A DNA stretch of 64,000 nt from the NCBI RefSeq assembly GCF_020906515.1, contig NC_085851.1, forward strand, positions 2,170,001 through 2,234,000, in the 5' to 3' direction. The position numbers and the translations under genes were made by a program. Of this stretch, positions 47,536-58,737 are shown piece by piece. How positions within the stretch are numbered: the stretch's first letter is position 1; each line of letters opens with the position of its first letter. Origin of the DNA: Vanrija pseudolonga. Taxonomy: Eukaryota > Basidiomycota > Tremellomycetes > Trichosporonales > Trichosporonaceae. Below the pieces are notes generated by a model. That model was not told the origin of the DNA and ran no database searches. It saw only the letters and a list, made by a program, of their open reading frames with translations.

Positions 47536-48645
47536 TTGGACTTGCCGCCACCGCCTCTCTTTGAGATCTTTTGGGTTTGTTGACAAGGCAGAGCTTGGCT
47601 GCCGACATTGTGCCCAACATTGTTGCCAGTATGCCGGGGCCCCGGACCCACCCAACAACGCTTGGACCTCTTGTGCCACATGCTGCTATAACCCCTAATA
47701 CCGAATTGGCAATCATTTTTTTTTCTTCCGCCGTCAGTTTTTTGTCCTTGCCCTCGGGTGTTTGCCTGCTGCTCCCCACGAGTCACTACGTCAGAGAGGC
47801 AACCACACAAGGACTGGCGTGCACGACGTCACTGCTTGGTTCAGTTCTGTTCCTCTCAAATCGTCATCACCATCATCACCACCCACCACCACCCAGCTGC
47901 CCATCGTCACCGCCGCCAAACGGCCATCAGCGACACCGACACCTACCCCTACTCCTACCTTGTCTTATCTCAGTTGCCGTAGAGCATACCGCAAGTCGCG
48001 GACGCTTTCTACCTCGCGCATCTCGCCTTCTACCACTGCTCGTACGAGGAGAGGTTGACGGTGTGAGACCAATTCCCCCCCCCCCCCCCCCCTTTCCCTC
48101 CGGTTTGAATCCAGGTGAGTCGAAAAATTCCCCCATCGACAAGGATACCTCGGACGTCATCGACCGGTACATGTCAACAGTGACCAAACGCCCATGGCTG
48201 CCGAGCACGTCCGGGGATCATCCTCATGCTATCCATCGTCGTCGTCGCGACCACTTGTTTTTGTGATCACTGGCTGACATCTCCTCCTCGTCGCATTCGT
48301 TGAACTTGCAAATGGACCCGCCGCTCTGGTGCTGAATCATCATCCCACCCGTACCCGCTGCCCTCTCTGTGCACTCACTCCCCATCTATGTGCCCCTCCT
48401 CCATACCACCACTCCTACCTTGCCTCGCATGCTACCTCCAGTAGCCCCCCTCCCTACACTGCAGCGACTCGATCCCAGTCCTTGTGTATACCATACATTA
48501 GATAGAATTCGCCGCCTCGTCTTCCTGCTCTACACCTCCCTCCAAGGTCCCGGGCCCACCCTCGTTTCCTTCCCTTGCTATACACTACATCGACTGTGCA
48601 GCCCAACCACCTGCATCGTCCCCTCGCCGATTACTCCCCAAATCA
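47536..48645. promoter_or_regulatory. 1.1-kb divergent region with ATF/CREB half-sites and a poly-C run
   Basis: It separates the ICT1-like and bZIP start codons. ACGTCA, the half-site bound by ATF/CREB proteins, occurs at 47788, 47826 and 48154 on the + strand. An uninterrupted run of 18 C lies at 48075-48092. Several short upstream frames with ATG precede the bZIP start. The rest is C/T-rich leader. Confidence 0.5.
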
Positions 48646-50505
48646 ATGACAGCAGTAGCACCTCCACCTTCCGTATTGCCTTCAACAGGGCCCACGTCTA
48701 CTGGTGAGTTTTTGATAACCCGTCTCTCTCTTCGACGACTAGTGCCACTGCTGACCTGCCACAAGTAGCCCCCTCATCGTCATCGGTCAAGGCCGAGAAG
48801 ACTGAGGAAAAATCTAAACCTCCTGTCACTGTCAAGGAGCCCAAGGAAGACCGCGACGGCAACAAGGACGAGGCTGACGGTGAGTAGCTGCGCATTTCGC
48901 CAAAGCATAGTAGTCGATGGTTGTGGGTGGCGCTTTAGGGGCTTCGTCATTCATCTGTCGTACACATGGCCCGCTGGGGCAATCGGGGCAACCTGTCCCC
49001 AGTGTCCCCAAATCAGTGCAGGGCCCATCACTTGTGTCTCGTACACCAGATGGCCCAGACCACCCACCCTCGCGTGTCCCAATGCACGAGGAAGGCGTCC
49101 CAGTTCTTCGTGACTTGCCACTGGTCGGTGGGGGCTCCACTTGACAATCTCTTGGCGACTGCGTCACTTCCCGTCACTCCCTATCGCAGCCCACTAACAT
49201 TTACCAGCCAAGTCTCCGGGAGCCGCCAACGACTCCTCCAATCGGTCAATGTTTGACCTTGAGCCGAACCCATTCGAACAATCTTTCTCCCGTGGTTCAG
49301 CTTCCACCGAACGTACTACCCCTCCACGTGGTGGCGACGCCACTAGTGTCAAGCACAACGCTCTCCCTCCTCTCTCGTCTTTAACGAGCCCCGCCGCGGC
49401 CGACCCCAGTCAGTTCCCTTGGCTCGCCGGCCATTCTCTTCGTGCAGGACCTTTGAGTCCTGCTATGCTTGCTGGCCCCGCTCAAGGAAGTCAAGCAGCT
49501 GCCGCCGCGGGCGAGAACAACAGCAACACATTCGAGTCGGGCACTTTCCGTACCGGTCTTACTCCTGGCACTGGATCTGGCTTCACTCCGGGATACAACG
49601 CACTCCTCAACTCAAACTTTGGTGCCCTGCCTATGCCCAGTCCCAACACTGCGGCCTTCTTGAACAGCATCACCAACGTCGACACCACCGACGGAGCTGC
49701 CCCTGCCAACAACGGTACCCAAGCCGGCCAGTTTAGCGAGCGTCAGCCCCCATCTGCCATCCCCCCTCACCTGCAGAGCCAGCAAGGCGGTCCCCACGGC
49801 CTGTCCCATCTGAACCCTGCCCACAACGGCCAGGAGACTATCCCTCCCAACGCGCTCAACGCCTTGACCACTGCCGCCAGCGAACTCAACCGCCCAGCCG
49901 GTGGCATTGCTCCCCCATTCTACCAGCCCGTGCACCCCGGCGCCGTTGCCCCAGGCATGTCTCATCCCGACTTTGCTCAGCAGAACGCCAATGCGGCCAG
50001 CCAGGCTGCCAATGGCTTGTTCCTCCTCTCCCAGGCTCACCAAGAGTTGTCAAAGCGGGAAGAGGAGGCCAAGTCGAGCACTCCCAAGCGCGGCGCGGAA
50101 CCGAAAGCGGCTGCTGGCCAGAAGCGCAAGGAGTCTGGTGCCGGCAAGGGAGGTGCGGCCAAGAAGGGCAAGAAGGCCAAGGACGAGCCTAGCGAGTCGT
50201 CTGAAGACGAGGGTCTGGACGACAAGAAGGGCAACCGCAACGAGACCGAGGAAGACAAGCGCCGCAATTTCCTCGAGCGCAACCGCCAGGCTGCTCTCAA
50301 GTGTCGCCAGCGCAAAAAGGCCTGGCTCGGCGAGCTGCAGAACAAGGTCGAGACGTTGTCAATGGAGAACGAGCGTCTCCAGCAGACTGTCCACACCCTC
50401 GACGAGGAGATTGCGCGACTGTCGTCGATCCTCATGCAGCACCGCGACTGTGGCCTCGGTATCCCCATGCAGCAGCAGCCTGCGTACGGCCGTCCCCTCC
50501 GTTAG
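48646..50505 (+). CDS. ATF1: bZIP transcription factor of the Atf1/CREB type
   Basis: Exons 48646-48703, 48766-48879 and 49208-50505 give 489 aa. The bZIP lies near residues 405-475: basic region RNFLERNRQAALKCRQRKKA followed by a leucine zipper (LQNKVETLSMENERLQQTV). The first half carries FDLEPNPFEQSFSR, the conserved N-terminal motif of fungal Atf1, and several SP/TP sites suited to a Hog1/Sty1-type kinase. It should bind TGACGTCA elements in stress responses. The start MTAVAPPPSVLPS was chosen because it is the only one that splices in frame through the first intron; its acceptor is CAAG. Exon 2 is Lys/Glu-rich. Confidence 0.85.
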
Positions 50506-50963
50506 AGCAAACCTCGCACCACTACTACATCTACACCACTCTCCTCTCCCACTCTCCTCCTCACACTTGACAAAGCCTACAACAGTTGTCATCTACCCAG
50601 CATAATTCGCTGCCACCACCAGCAGCCCCGACATCCTCACATGCTGGACTCTTTGCACGGACAAGCTCGGCTGGCTTCGCGGCCGGCTTTTCCCCTAAAA
50701 GACGCCCCCTTCGCACTGTGAAGACACATCCTTTTCGCTTTCGATCCTTCCTTACCGACTGCCCCCACCGTGTTGAGACCGATTATAGCGCTATCCTTGT
50801 ATCCCCGAGCTCCGATGCAGCCTATCGTCCCTTATAAAGTACATGTGTGTGTGTGGTGTGTGCTAATGTGTGGTGCTGTGTGTGTGTGTACAGGTTTGTT
50901 TGTGTTTGTGCAGTTGGTAGGGTGTAAGTTGGACGCGACTCGTGTGGCGCGCGTGCGTGTGCC
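50506..50963. other. Intergenic, convergent, 458 nt
   Basis: This is the 3' flank of two converging genes, with a GT-rich stretch at 50845-50915. No gene seen. Confidence 0.4.
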
Positions 50964-51725
50964 TTAGACGCGGATCGCATAGGCGATGATGACGACCATG
51001 AGGGTGTCCTGCCAGGTATCAGCTCTGGCCAGCAACTTGCACACTCACGTTCGAGTACATTTCCTGGATGGCACAATCCGCGTCTTCCCAGTGACACGAC
51101 AGGTCTGCGCGACCCGCCTGTCCGAGGTTTTCAGAGAAGGTGGACGTGACCTGTGCGGCGTGTGAGGAGGTGCGAGGAACGATGCCGTTGCGCTTGCCAC
51201 TCACGATGAACTTGTACCCCTTTGGCTCGATCTCGATCATGCGCTGCTTGATGCGCTGGCGGGCGTCAGCTTGCTTGTCCCGGGCCCGGGCTAGAAGCGC
51301 ACCTCGCACAGCTCCTTGCTGTAGAAGGCCATGCGGCTTCTGTCCTGGCTATCCCACGAGACCTTGACGAGCGTCTTGGAGAGGAGCTGAGCGGCGTGTG
51401 AGTGGGGGCCAGGTAGGCGAGGAAGGAAGGAAGACGTACAGTGCGGATGAAGGGGCGGAGCTGGTCGGCTGGGAACCTGGGGGATAAGTGAGCAGGTGTT
51501 ACTTGCGGTATGCGGCACCGACGCGACTTACTTTGGCCTTGGGGACGCCGTCGCCGAGCGCAGCGGCGGCGAGAGAGCGGCGCTGCCGCGCACGGACATG
51601 GGGGACGGGGGCGAGGTGAAGGCGTCGACGTTTGAGCGGAGCGTTTTGGCGTAGTACTCTCCGCCTTGTTGGGGTGCGTCTTGCTGTTGATTTGGCTTGT
51701 TCTTGAACGCGCTGAAGAGGGACAT
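50964..51725 (-). CDS. TDA2: Tctex-1-type protein, Tda2-like
   Basis: Six exons (51725-51532, 51476-51440, 51386-51303, 51255-51205, 51150-51049, 51008-50964) give 170 aa. After a disordered N-terminus of about 60 residues comes a dynein-light-chain (Tctex-1) fold: FPADQLRPFIRTLLSKTLV, KELCERIKQRMIEIEPKGYK, FIVTSTFSENLGQAGRADLS, CHWEDADCAIQEMYSN and the end TLMVVIIAYAIRV. Yeast Tda2 is a Tctex dimer that acts with Aim21 on actin capping at endocytic sites. A true dynein light chain is the alternative. Reading frame is kept only with all five introns (40-55 nt) removed. Confidence 0.88.
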
Positions 51726-51976
51726 GACGCGTGGGGGTAAGGGGGGGTGTGGGGTGTCGGTGGTGGTGTCGGTGGATTGTGAAGGTCGGGTTCAGGGCGT
51801 CGTGCCGTGCCGAGGGCCGAAGGTGTGTGTGAGCTTAATCGCACACGGCAAGCAGAGTGCGACTGAAGTGGAGGGAATGCCAACGGAGTGATGGCAGGAC
51901 CGCCACATGGCCAATTTCCCGCACGCCGAAATACGCCCAATGGCAAGATTAAAACCATTTCAACACACTTATAAGT

Positions 51977-52108
51977 ATCCTTCTGCTAGGGTTAGAAGCT
52001 TTGACAGTGAGGAGCCTATCCGAGTCGAGCTATTTGCTAGTTGAAAAAAAGCAATCCTACCGTCTTACTGGTTGTAATCAGCTTAGTAAGCAATTTCTGG
52101 AAAATACA
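51977..52108 (+). ncRNA. U4 spliceosomal snRNA
   Basis: It lies in an AT-rich island that contrasts with its GC-rich surroundings. In order: a U4/U6 stem II strand (ATCCTTCTGCTAGGG, 51977-51991), the 5' stem-loop with the 15.5K/Snu13 k-turn (CAGTGAGG ... TATCCGAG, about 52005-52024), the stem I strand TTTGCTAGTTGAAA (52033-52046), a CTACCGTC segment, a hairpin with arms CTTACT (52064-52069) and AGTAAG (52085-52090), and an Sm site AATTTCTGG (52092-52100). The order and the core words match yeast and human U4. The ends are inferred. It pairs with U6 before spliceosome activation. Confidence 0.88.
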
Positions 52109-52671
52109 CTCATTAGAGAGATTCTAAGAGTCACCATAACTTATCGTTTTTGTAATGGCTCGGCTTGACTTGACGCGGGTCACTCGGCCAGTGTTACATT
52201 CCGCGCGCGATGACTGTCGTTGATGACGTTCAACGGGCTGGCGACTTGATTACCGGCGCGCGAGAGGAGCGAGGTAGTGTTTGCTGCCAGCGATGGCCTT
52301 GCCTGCGACCCGCGCGCCCGCATGCACAGCCCAGACACTGTACACGGCTTATCGCATGCATTCGGCGTGTTTACTCTGCTGCGTGCATAGCAAACCCCAC
52401 CGCCACCACCACAGCTCGCCGGTCACGCGCGCGCGCTAAGCTCCCTCCCACCCAGCCCGGCTCACTCGCAATCCTCGCCACCTCTCAGCACCGGCAACAC
52501 ACACAGCCAAGGGAACCCTAGACTGGGCAGCTGGCACGCCCACCACCCACGTCGGAACCCTGACGCGCGTGAACTTGCGACACTGACTACTAGTCACCAC
52601 GGGCACGGCGGGCATCATCTCAGTGTTCTCCAGTCCTCTCTACACAACACTGTAGCACACGGCTCGCACGC
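52109..52671. other. Intergenic, 563 nt
   Basis: This is the 3' flank of U4 and the promoter of PEX11. No further RNA or protein gene is seen. Confidence 0.4.
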
Positions 52672-54202
52672 ATGTCGGACGCGTGGACGACGACGACAAC
52701 AACGCAGCGATATCCCTATCACGCGCACCAGTACCAGCAACAAAACCTGGTGCACCCCTCGCCCGTGCGCGCGCACAGCTACCCTTTCCACGCGCCGCCC
52801 CTCTACGGTGGGAGTAGTAGTAGTGGTGGTGGCAGCACTTCGCATTTCGCGACCCTGTCCCAGCTGCAGGCACTGCAGCTGCATGGCTGGTCTGCTGGCT
52901 CGTCGTCGTCGTCCTCATCTCACACTGGCTCGACGTACTACAACCACCATCCCCACCACCATCACCACCACCACCACCTTCCTTCCCCCCCGCTCTCGAC
53001 CTCCACCATGCCCGACCCCTGGGGCGCTGAGCGCACCGAAAAGCCCATCGAGGACGACGACGACCATCCTCGGCCATGGGCCAACGGCAACGGACACCAT
53101 GCCAACGGTGACGCTGCTGAGCCAAACCACGCCCAAGGCCACGGTCACGGCCACCACGGCCACCACAACCACCACAACCACAATCATTCATACTCATCAC
53201 AGCCTGCTGCGGCCGGCACAACGGCAGTCGCCAAGCCCCGCGGGCTGTCGCCAAAACGCCTCCCGGGCCCACATGCCATCGAGGTGCTCGCAGGTCTCAT
53301 GGACCTGAGTAAAGGCCGCGACAAGATTCTGGTGCGTGTACACACCAACGAGCATGCCCGAGTTAGGCGCTAACTAGCCGCGGCAGAAAATCGTCCAGTA
53401 CTCTATGCGCTCGTATCTCTACGTGCTGGGCCTCATCGCCGCCGTGCGCCCGCTCACAAAGTGGTTCACGGCCAACAAGAAGCGCACGCAGATTGCCGTC
53501 TCGGGCCTGAGCCTGACGCGTAAATGTCTGCTCCTGCTCAACCCGCTGCGCCCCGCCGCCGCCCTCCTCTCGCCAGAGCCGACGAGCGCGCGCGAGTTCC
53601 TAGGCCACCTTAGCGACCTCGTCGGCGCCCTCGCAGACGACGTCTACTGTCTCTCCAAGCTCGGCATCATGTCCAAAAAGAAGGGCGTCATCGCCGATCG
53701 CTGGGCAAAGTGAGTAACGCACGGCTGCAGGCCACGGCGCCCGCTGACAACGCCAACCAGCCGGATATGGTTCCTCAACACGCTCAGCGGCCTCTGGAAC
53801 CTCCACGTCAAGGCGCGCTCCAAGAACCGCACCAAGTCGGAGAAGACGCAGCACGAGTGGTCGCGCACAAAGTACTTGTGCGACCTTATCTTTGTCTGTG
53901 AGTGGGAATTATGATGTGTGGATCGGCGACATCGCCGACCCACACCACACCTGGATATCCGAATCCCGCAGCTAACACCCACAGCCTACGACGTCTTCCA
54001 CCTCACCTGGTTCAAGGAGCCAGTGCAGTGCGCGACGGGTCTCACGGCGGCCTTCATTAGGTGAGTGTGCATTGTAAAATTGTTGCCCCGCCCGGCAATC
54101 GGTTATCCGACGGCTCAAGGGGTGCGAGACGAGACTGTGCTGACGTCTATCAGTGCCGGACAGTTATATAACAAGCAGCACGCGGCGCTCAGCAAGAGGT
54201 GA
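52672..54202 (+). CDS. PEX11: Peroxisome proliferation factor Pex11 with long His-rich N-terminus
   Basis: Exons 52672-53331, 53387-53709, 53761-53897, 53985-54060 and 54154-54202 give 414 aa; typical Pex11 has about 240. The Pex11 domain begins near residue 205 with AIEVLAGLMDLSKGRDKIL and KIVQYSMRSYLYVLGL, and continues through FTANKKRTQIAVSGLSLTRK, GHLSDLVGALADDVYCLSKL and FHLTWFKEPVQCATGLTAAF to a short end KQHAALSKR. It bends and divides peroxisomal membranes. The extra N-terminal 200 residues are rich in Tyr, Ser and above all His (runs at 52950-52975 and 53140-53185) and have no Pex11 counterpart. The reading frame is continuous, so the extension is coding if the first Met is used; Met at 53008 would give a shorter form. 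Confidence 0.88.
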
Positions 54203-54593
54203 GCATGCTGAGCAGCAGTACGCGTGCGGCATAGTTGGAACGGCGGTCGTTTGGGTCCTGCGTGTTTGGGTATAGGTCTGTGTATCGGGACCGACGACAT
54301 ATTACGAGTCTTAGGCATTACCGTCATGTTATATCATTCGCTTTGTGTCATCGAGGCGAGAGGAGCGAGCTGGTCGTCACGGCGTTGAGGCGGCGAGGGC
54401 GGGAATGGCTTCACTTGGCGCAGCGCGCCGCGGGGCTGGTTACAGCCCGACCACGAGGTTGGCATGACCGACGGACATGGATCTACGCAGCTCGACAACA
54501 CCCTGCTCACTTGACTACATGCTTATCCATTACGATACTCTCATCAAAGTCCATATGATATCTTCCCTGTTATCGGGATGCTGGGTGACAACC
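54203..54593. other. Intergenic, convergent, 391 nt
   Basis: This is the 3' flank of PEX11 and of the GAS gene. Nothing else is supported. Confidence 0.4.
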
Positions 54594-56673
54594 TTAGGCA
54601 ATGGCAACCGCGGCGCCAGCAAAGAAGCCAACGGCACCGAGAAGAAGCGTAGCCACCGACGAGGTCGGGAGAAGAGAGCCAAGACGGCCAGAGCTGGGCT
54701 TGTGCGACGACGTAGTGGCGGGGCTGCTCGAAGATCCACTCGGCGTCGTAGGGGGCTCCGACGCAGTGGGGGTGAAGGTAGGGGGCTTGCCAGCGAGGCA
54801 CGACGCAGCGGCGCTCTGAGCAGCCTCGGCACCAAGGGCTGCGAGCTGTTAGCACTTGCTCCACACAATGAATCTCCCAAAACTCACGCGACGTCGACAG
54901 CGTGGCGTTGCCGCCAAAGTCGCAAGACGTGGCAACGGGGTTGGCGTCGTAGTAGGCCGACATGACATAGTTGAGCTTGATGTCGGGAGCGCACATGGCA
55001 AGGGGACCGTAAACACCAGTCAGGCCATCACCAGCAATGGCGGTGCACGTAATGGTCGAGTTGCTGTTCGCGAGAAGGCCACAAGCCTCGTTGATAAGCG
55101 CGCCAACCTTGATAGGGTTGTTCGCCGTAGCGGGGATGGCCGTGCATGGAAGGGCGTTCTTGTTGATGCAGTCGCAGACCTCCTGGTTGGGCGTGGGTGG
55201 GAGGTTCGTGCCGGCGGCGAGGATGGGGCTAGACGCAGGGCACGCCAGAGCCGCGTTGCTCTGCGAGCTCTGAGCAGGGCTGTTGGGGCCGGTCGCGTTC
55301 AAGTACTGGCGTCCAAGCGCAGTAAAGTCGCTGTTGACCGTGACCCTGCATTGTCAGTTGAGGGCACGTCAGTTCCGCAACTCACGTCGAGCCGTCAGCC
55401 GAGAACGTAACCATTCCATAGTCGTCGCTGGTGGGGAAGTAGCTGAAGGCGATTCCTCCAGAGAAGACGTCGGAAACGGGGGAGGAGAGCAAGGCAGGGA
55501 TCTCAGTCCACAGACGAGGGCCGGCGGTGATGCAGCCAAACTCGGACATGTAAGCGGCGACAGTGAGGTTGGAGAAGCCTTGAGTGATGGTGTTCCATCC
55601 CGAGGTGCTGTAAGTCGCTTGACCACACCATTCGTAGTTGTTCAGGCCTTGGCGTCAGTGTCCTGTAGAAGGGACCACACTCACCATAAAGGTCAACCGA
55701 GACGCTGTCGTTGCCGCAGGTCAGGTAGTCAGCGAGGGCGTTGCGGAAGTCGAGGTCGGTGTCGACGGCAGCATAACCGACGAGAGCCTTGGAGCCGATG
55801 GAGCGGAGGTACGCCTTGGTGTCGCGAGCGGCAGCCTTGACGAAAGCTGTGGCTGTCAGTGGAGCCACCAGTTGCGGAACGCACGAGCAGCATTGCTGTT
55901 GTTGACCGTGTTGATGACCTCGTTGCCAATGTTGTACGCAAGAATGTTGGGGTACTTGTTGAAGGCATTGACAGTTCTCGTGTACTCGTTGAGGAGGCTG
56001 GTGGTCCAGGAAGGCGAGGCACGGTCGATACTGCCGTTGAGGGGGAGCGAAACATCGAGGAGAACGTAGATGCCCGCAGCGTCGAGAGCACTCATGCACG
56101 AGTCGTGGTTGAGCGACGCATTGACGCTGTAGACACGGACGGCATTGACACCAAGCTGCTTGAGGTACGGAATGTCACGGGTGCAGTTGGTCGCCGACGA
56201 CAGAGGGTCAACAAAGTCGGATCTGCAACACAGGTTAGCAAATGCGCTGTGTACCGCTGCGCCCGATCATGCGAGTCATGCATGCCATGCAACTGCGTGT
56301 TGCGGGCAACGACTGCATAGCCGTGTGGACGTACGGCTCGGGGAATCCGCCACTGTACAATTTGTTAGCACTCGCTTTTGGCCGACGGGATCTTGTGGCT
56401 GCTGCTGCTACTCACTTGACTTCGTTGGCCGTAGTCGACACGGCGAGGTTACCTTGCGGCTGGTATGCCACACCCTGCAATGACGGTCAGTCACTGCGCT
56501 ACTGCCCGTGTCGCTGCCCGTGCTGTGCTATGGACGGCCCAAGCATGCTGACTGACCTTGATATAGAAGCGTGCGCCGCTCGGGTCGTAGAGGTACTTGC
56601 CAGAGCGGGTAATCTGAGGCAGGGCGACTGCCAGCGGGAAGATCGCTGCGAGGGCACCGAGCGAGAAGCGCAT
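54594..56673 (-). CDS. GAS1: GPI-anchored beta-1,3-glucanosyltransferase (GH72 + CBM43)
   Basis: Eight exons (56673-56557, 56474-56416, 56352-56335, 56222-55885, 55846-55685, 55647-55386, 55345-54888, 54838-54594) give 552 aa. Order: signal peptide (MRFSLGALAAIFPLAVA), GH72 domain with GVAYQPQ, DIPYLKQLGVNAVRVYSVN, the acid/base Glu in ILAYNIGNEV and the nucleophile in AAYMSEFGCITAGPR, a Cys-rich X8/CBM43 module (EVCDCINKNALPCTAI ... ATSCDFGG), a Ser/Thr/Pro stretch and a hydrophobic GPI signal. It elongates beta-1,3-glucan in the wall. Exon 3 is an 18-nt micro-exon. The symbol names the family, not the exact ortholog. Head-to-head with NAS6. Confidence 0.94.
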
Positions 56674-57439
56674 GTTGTTGTTGAGCTAGTAGGTGGGATG
56701 TGCAGTTGCAAGATTGAGAACAGAGGGAAAAGAGGATGAGGGGGGGGGGGGGGCGGGTGGGAGTGGGTCACCGGCGGTGTCGAGCGATGCCGCAGAGAGG
56801 ACGGTCAGGGTTTGGGGTGGGACCGAGGAAGGCGTGGGTGGGAGAAAGAACACACGCGAGGAGGAGGTGTTGTGTGTGATGCCGAGTGTGTGGATGAGAG
56901 TGCGTGAGAGATGTGATTGTCCGTCGATGCTGTTGCCGCCGCTGTTACTGTAGCAGTCGTCGAGATGGCTGTTGCAGGGAAGAAGGCGGAGAGCCAAGAG
57001 GGAGGAGAGGAGCAAAAGCCAAGAGCCAAGAAAGGAGGCAGTGTTTGCGGAAACAGTCAACCCAGGCAGGGAGGGAAGGTGGACTGCCGGGGCGGGGGGC
57101 GACTGGGTGGGTGGGGCGATGCGGGGTGGGTGGGCTGAAACAAACATAACCCCCGCCGGCGTGCGTCGTCACTAAATGGGGTCAAATCGGTTATTAGGGC
57201 AAGGGGTATTAGCCTATTAGCAAGTGACCTCATAGACCCCCCCCCCTCAGGCACGTGATGGCCATTCATGACCGCAAGCCACCTCCACCCCGCAACAGCC
57301 GCAATGACGGAGACGCGGAGATGGGAGGAAGGGGCGACACCTCAGCGTGTGTGTGACCTTGCTTGGCCATCGAGAATCTGAATAACAGAACCCAATCTTC
57401 CCTTTCAACTGACTGCTTTACAATCAACTCACTCTGAAA
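56674..57439. other. Divergent promoter region, 766 nt
   Basis: It lies between the GAS and NAS6 start codons. On the + strand a run of 14 G lies at 56740-56753 in the GAS leader, with a G-rich block at 57060-57135. No gene seen. Confidence 0.45.
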
Positions 57440-58508
57440 ATGTCAAGCCTGAGCATTCACCGTGCAGCACAGGAAGGTACGCACCTCATCACTTTCACGC
57501 CGCCCATGCTTACCGTGCCAGGCCAGCCAGGTCTCATCCGCTCGCTCCTGTCCGAGACCCCCGCCGCCATCAACTCTAAAGACGACGTGAGTACACCCTG
57601 CCCCTCGCGCGCATGACGCAACAATGTTTCTGACTTCGGTCTTTCTGGCCACTTGCCCGTTTCTCCATCGCAACGCGTGCTCCAACACGGCCTATCCAAC
57701 GCTGCGCCCTTTGATTTTATCACCTCTATCCAATGTCACCGACACCGCGCAACAGGACGGCCGCACACCACTCCACTGGGCCGCGTCAGCCAACAACCTC
57801 GGCGTGACGCAGCTGCTCCTCTCGCACTCGCCAGACCTCGAAGCCCGCGACGCACTCGGATGGACACCGCTCACTGTCGCCGCCGCGTCGGGCCAGCTCG
57901 AGAACGCCACGGCGCTGCTCGACGCCGGCGCCAAGGTTGACGCGGCCAACGACAAGGGTCAGACGGGGCTGCACTACGCGGCCTCCAAGGGCAACGTGTC
58001 GGTAGGTAATCCTCTGGCTCCATCCACCTGCACTCGCTGATATCACAGCTGGGACGCCTACTTATTCAACGAGGCGCAGACGTAAGCACCTTCGCGCACC
58101 TTCCTCGTACCGCTGGCTGACGCCCCCAGATCAACGCACGCGACCGCGCAAACCAGCACCCGCTTCACCGCGCCGCGACGACAGGCAACGCCGGCTTCCT
58201 CGGCATCCTGCTCAACCCCCCGCCAGGCCGCCCCAAGACGCGTCTTAACACGCAGGACCGAGCTGGCAACACGCCCCTCCACCTGGCATTTGAGAGCGGT
58301 CACGGCGACGCGGCAGTGACGCTTATCGAGGCTGGTGCGGACCGCGAGAGGGTAGGTGATGCTAGCCAGCCAGCGGTTGGTGCTAACCTACCAGACTAAT
58401 GTCGACGGCGAGGTCCCCGAGGAGATTGACGGCGTGGGAGGACAGGAGCAGAAGAATGTCCGTGCGTACGTCGTTTCCAAGGTCGGTGTCCGCGACTCGT
58501 TGGACTAG
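57440..58508 (+). CDS. NAS6: Ankyrin-repeat proteasome chaperone Nas6/gankyrin
   Basis: Six exons (57440-57476, 57522-57586, 57756-58001, 58049-58081, 58130-58351, 58395-58508) give 238 aa; gankyrin has about 226. Ankyrin repeats follow one another: MSSLSIHRAAQEGQPGLIRS, DGRTPLHWAASANNLGVTQL, LGWTPLTVAAASGQLENATA, KGQTGLHYAASKGNVSLGRL, NQHPLHRAATTGNAGFLGIL and GNTPLHLAFESGHGDAAVTL, ending with TNVDGEVPEEI. This is the size and register of Nas6, which binds Rpt3 during assembly of the proteasome regulatory particle. A different short ankyrin protein cannot be fully excluded. Exon 4 is only 33 nt. Confidence 0.9.
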
Positions 58509-58737
58509 AGTATATATAGAGGTCGGTGGGGTGCCCGTTTGGCAGCATGTACTTGTGATTAGCGGGCGTCCGTGGACCGACTCTAGCGTCGTTGAGCCAG
58601 TCTAGCGCGAGCTCGCCGATCAGCGTGGCCCAGCTCTAAGCTTCTTCCCCCTGCCCCTCCCCAGATCCGGGTCACCTTCCTCGCCTTCCCTCCACCCTGG
58701 TGACCATCACAAGCCATCCATGCAACCCACGCGCGCA

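Noticed and set aside
47571-48266. 231-codon open frame upstream of the bZIP gene
   Set aside because: It crosses a poly-C run and has low-complexity Pro/His/Ser translation; treated as leader sequence.
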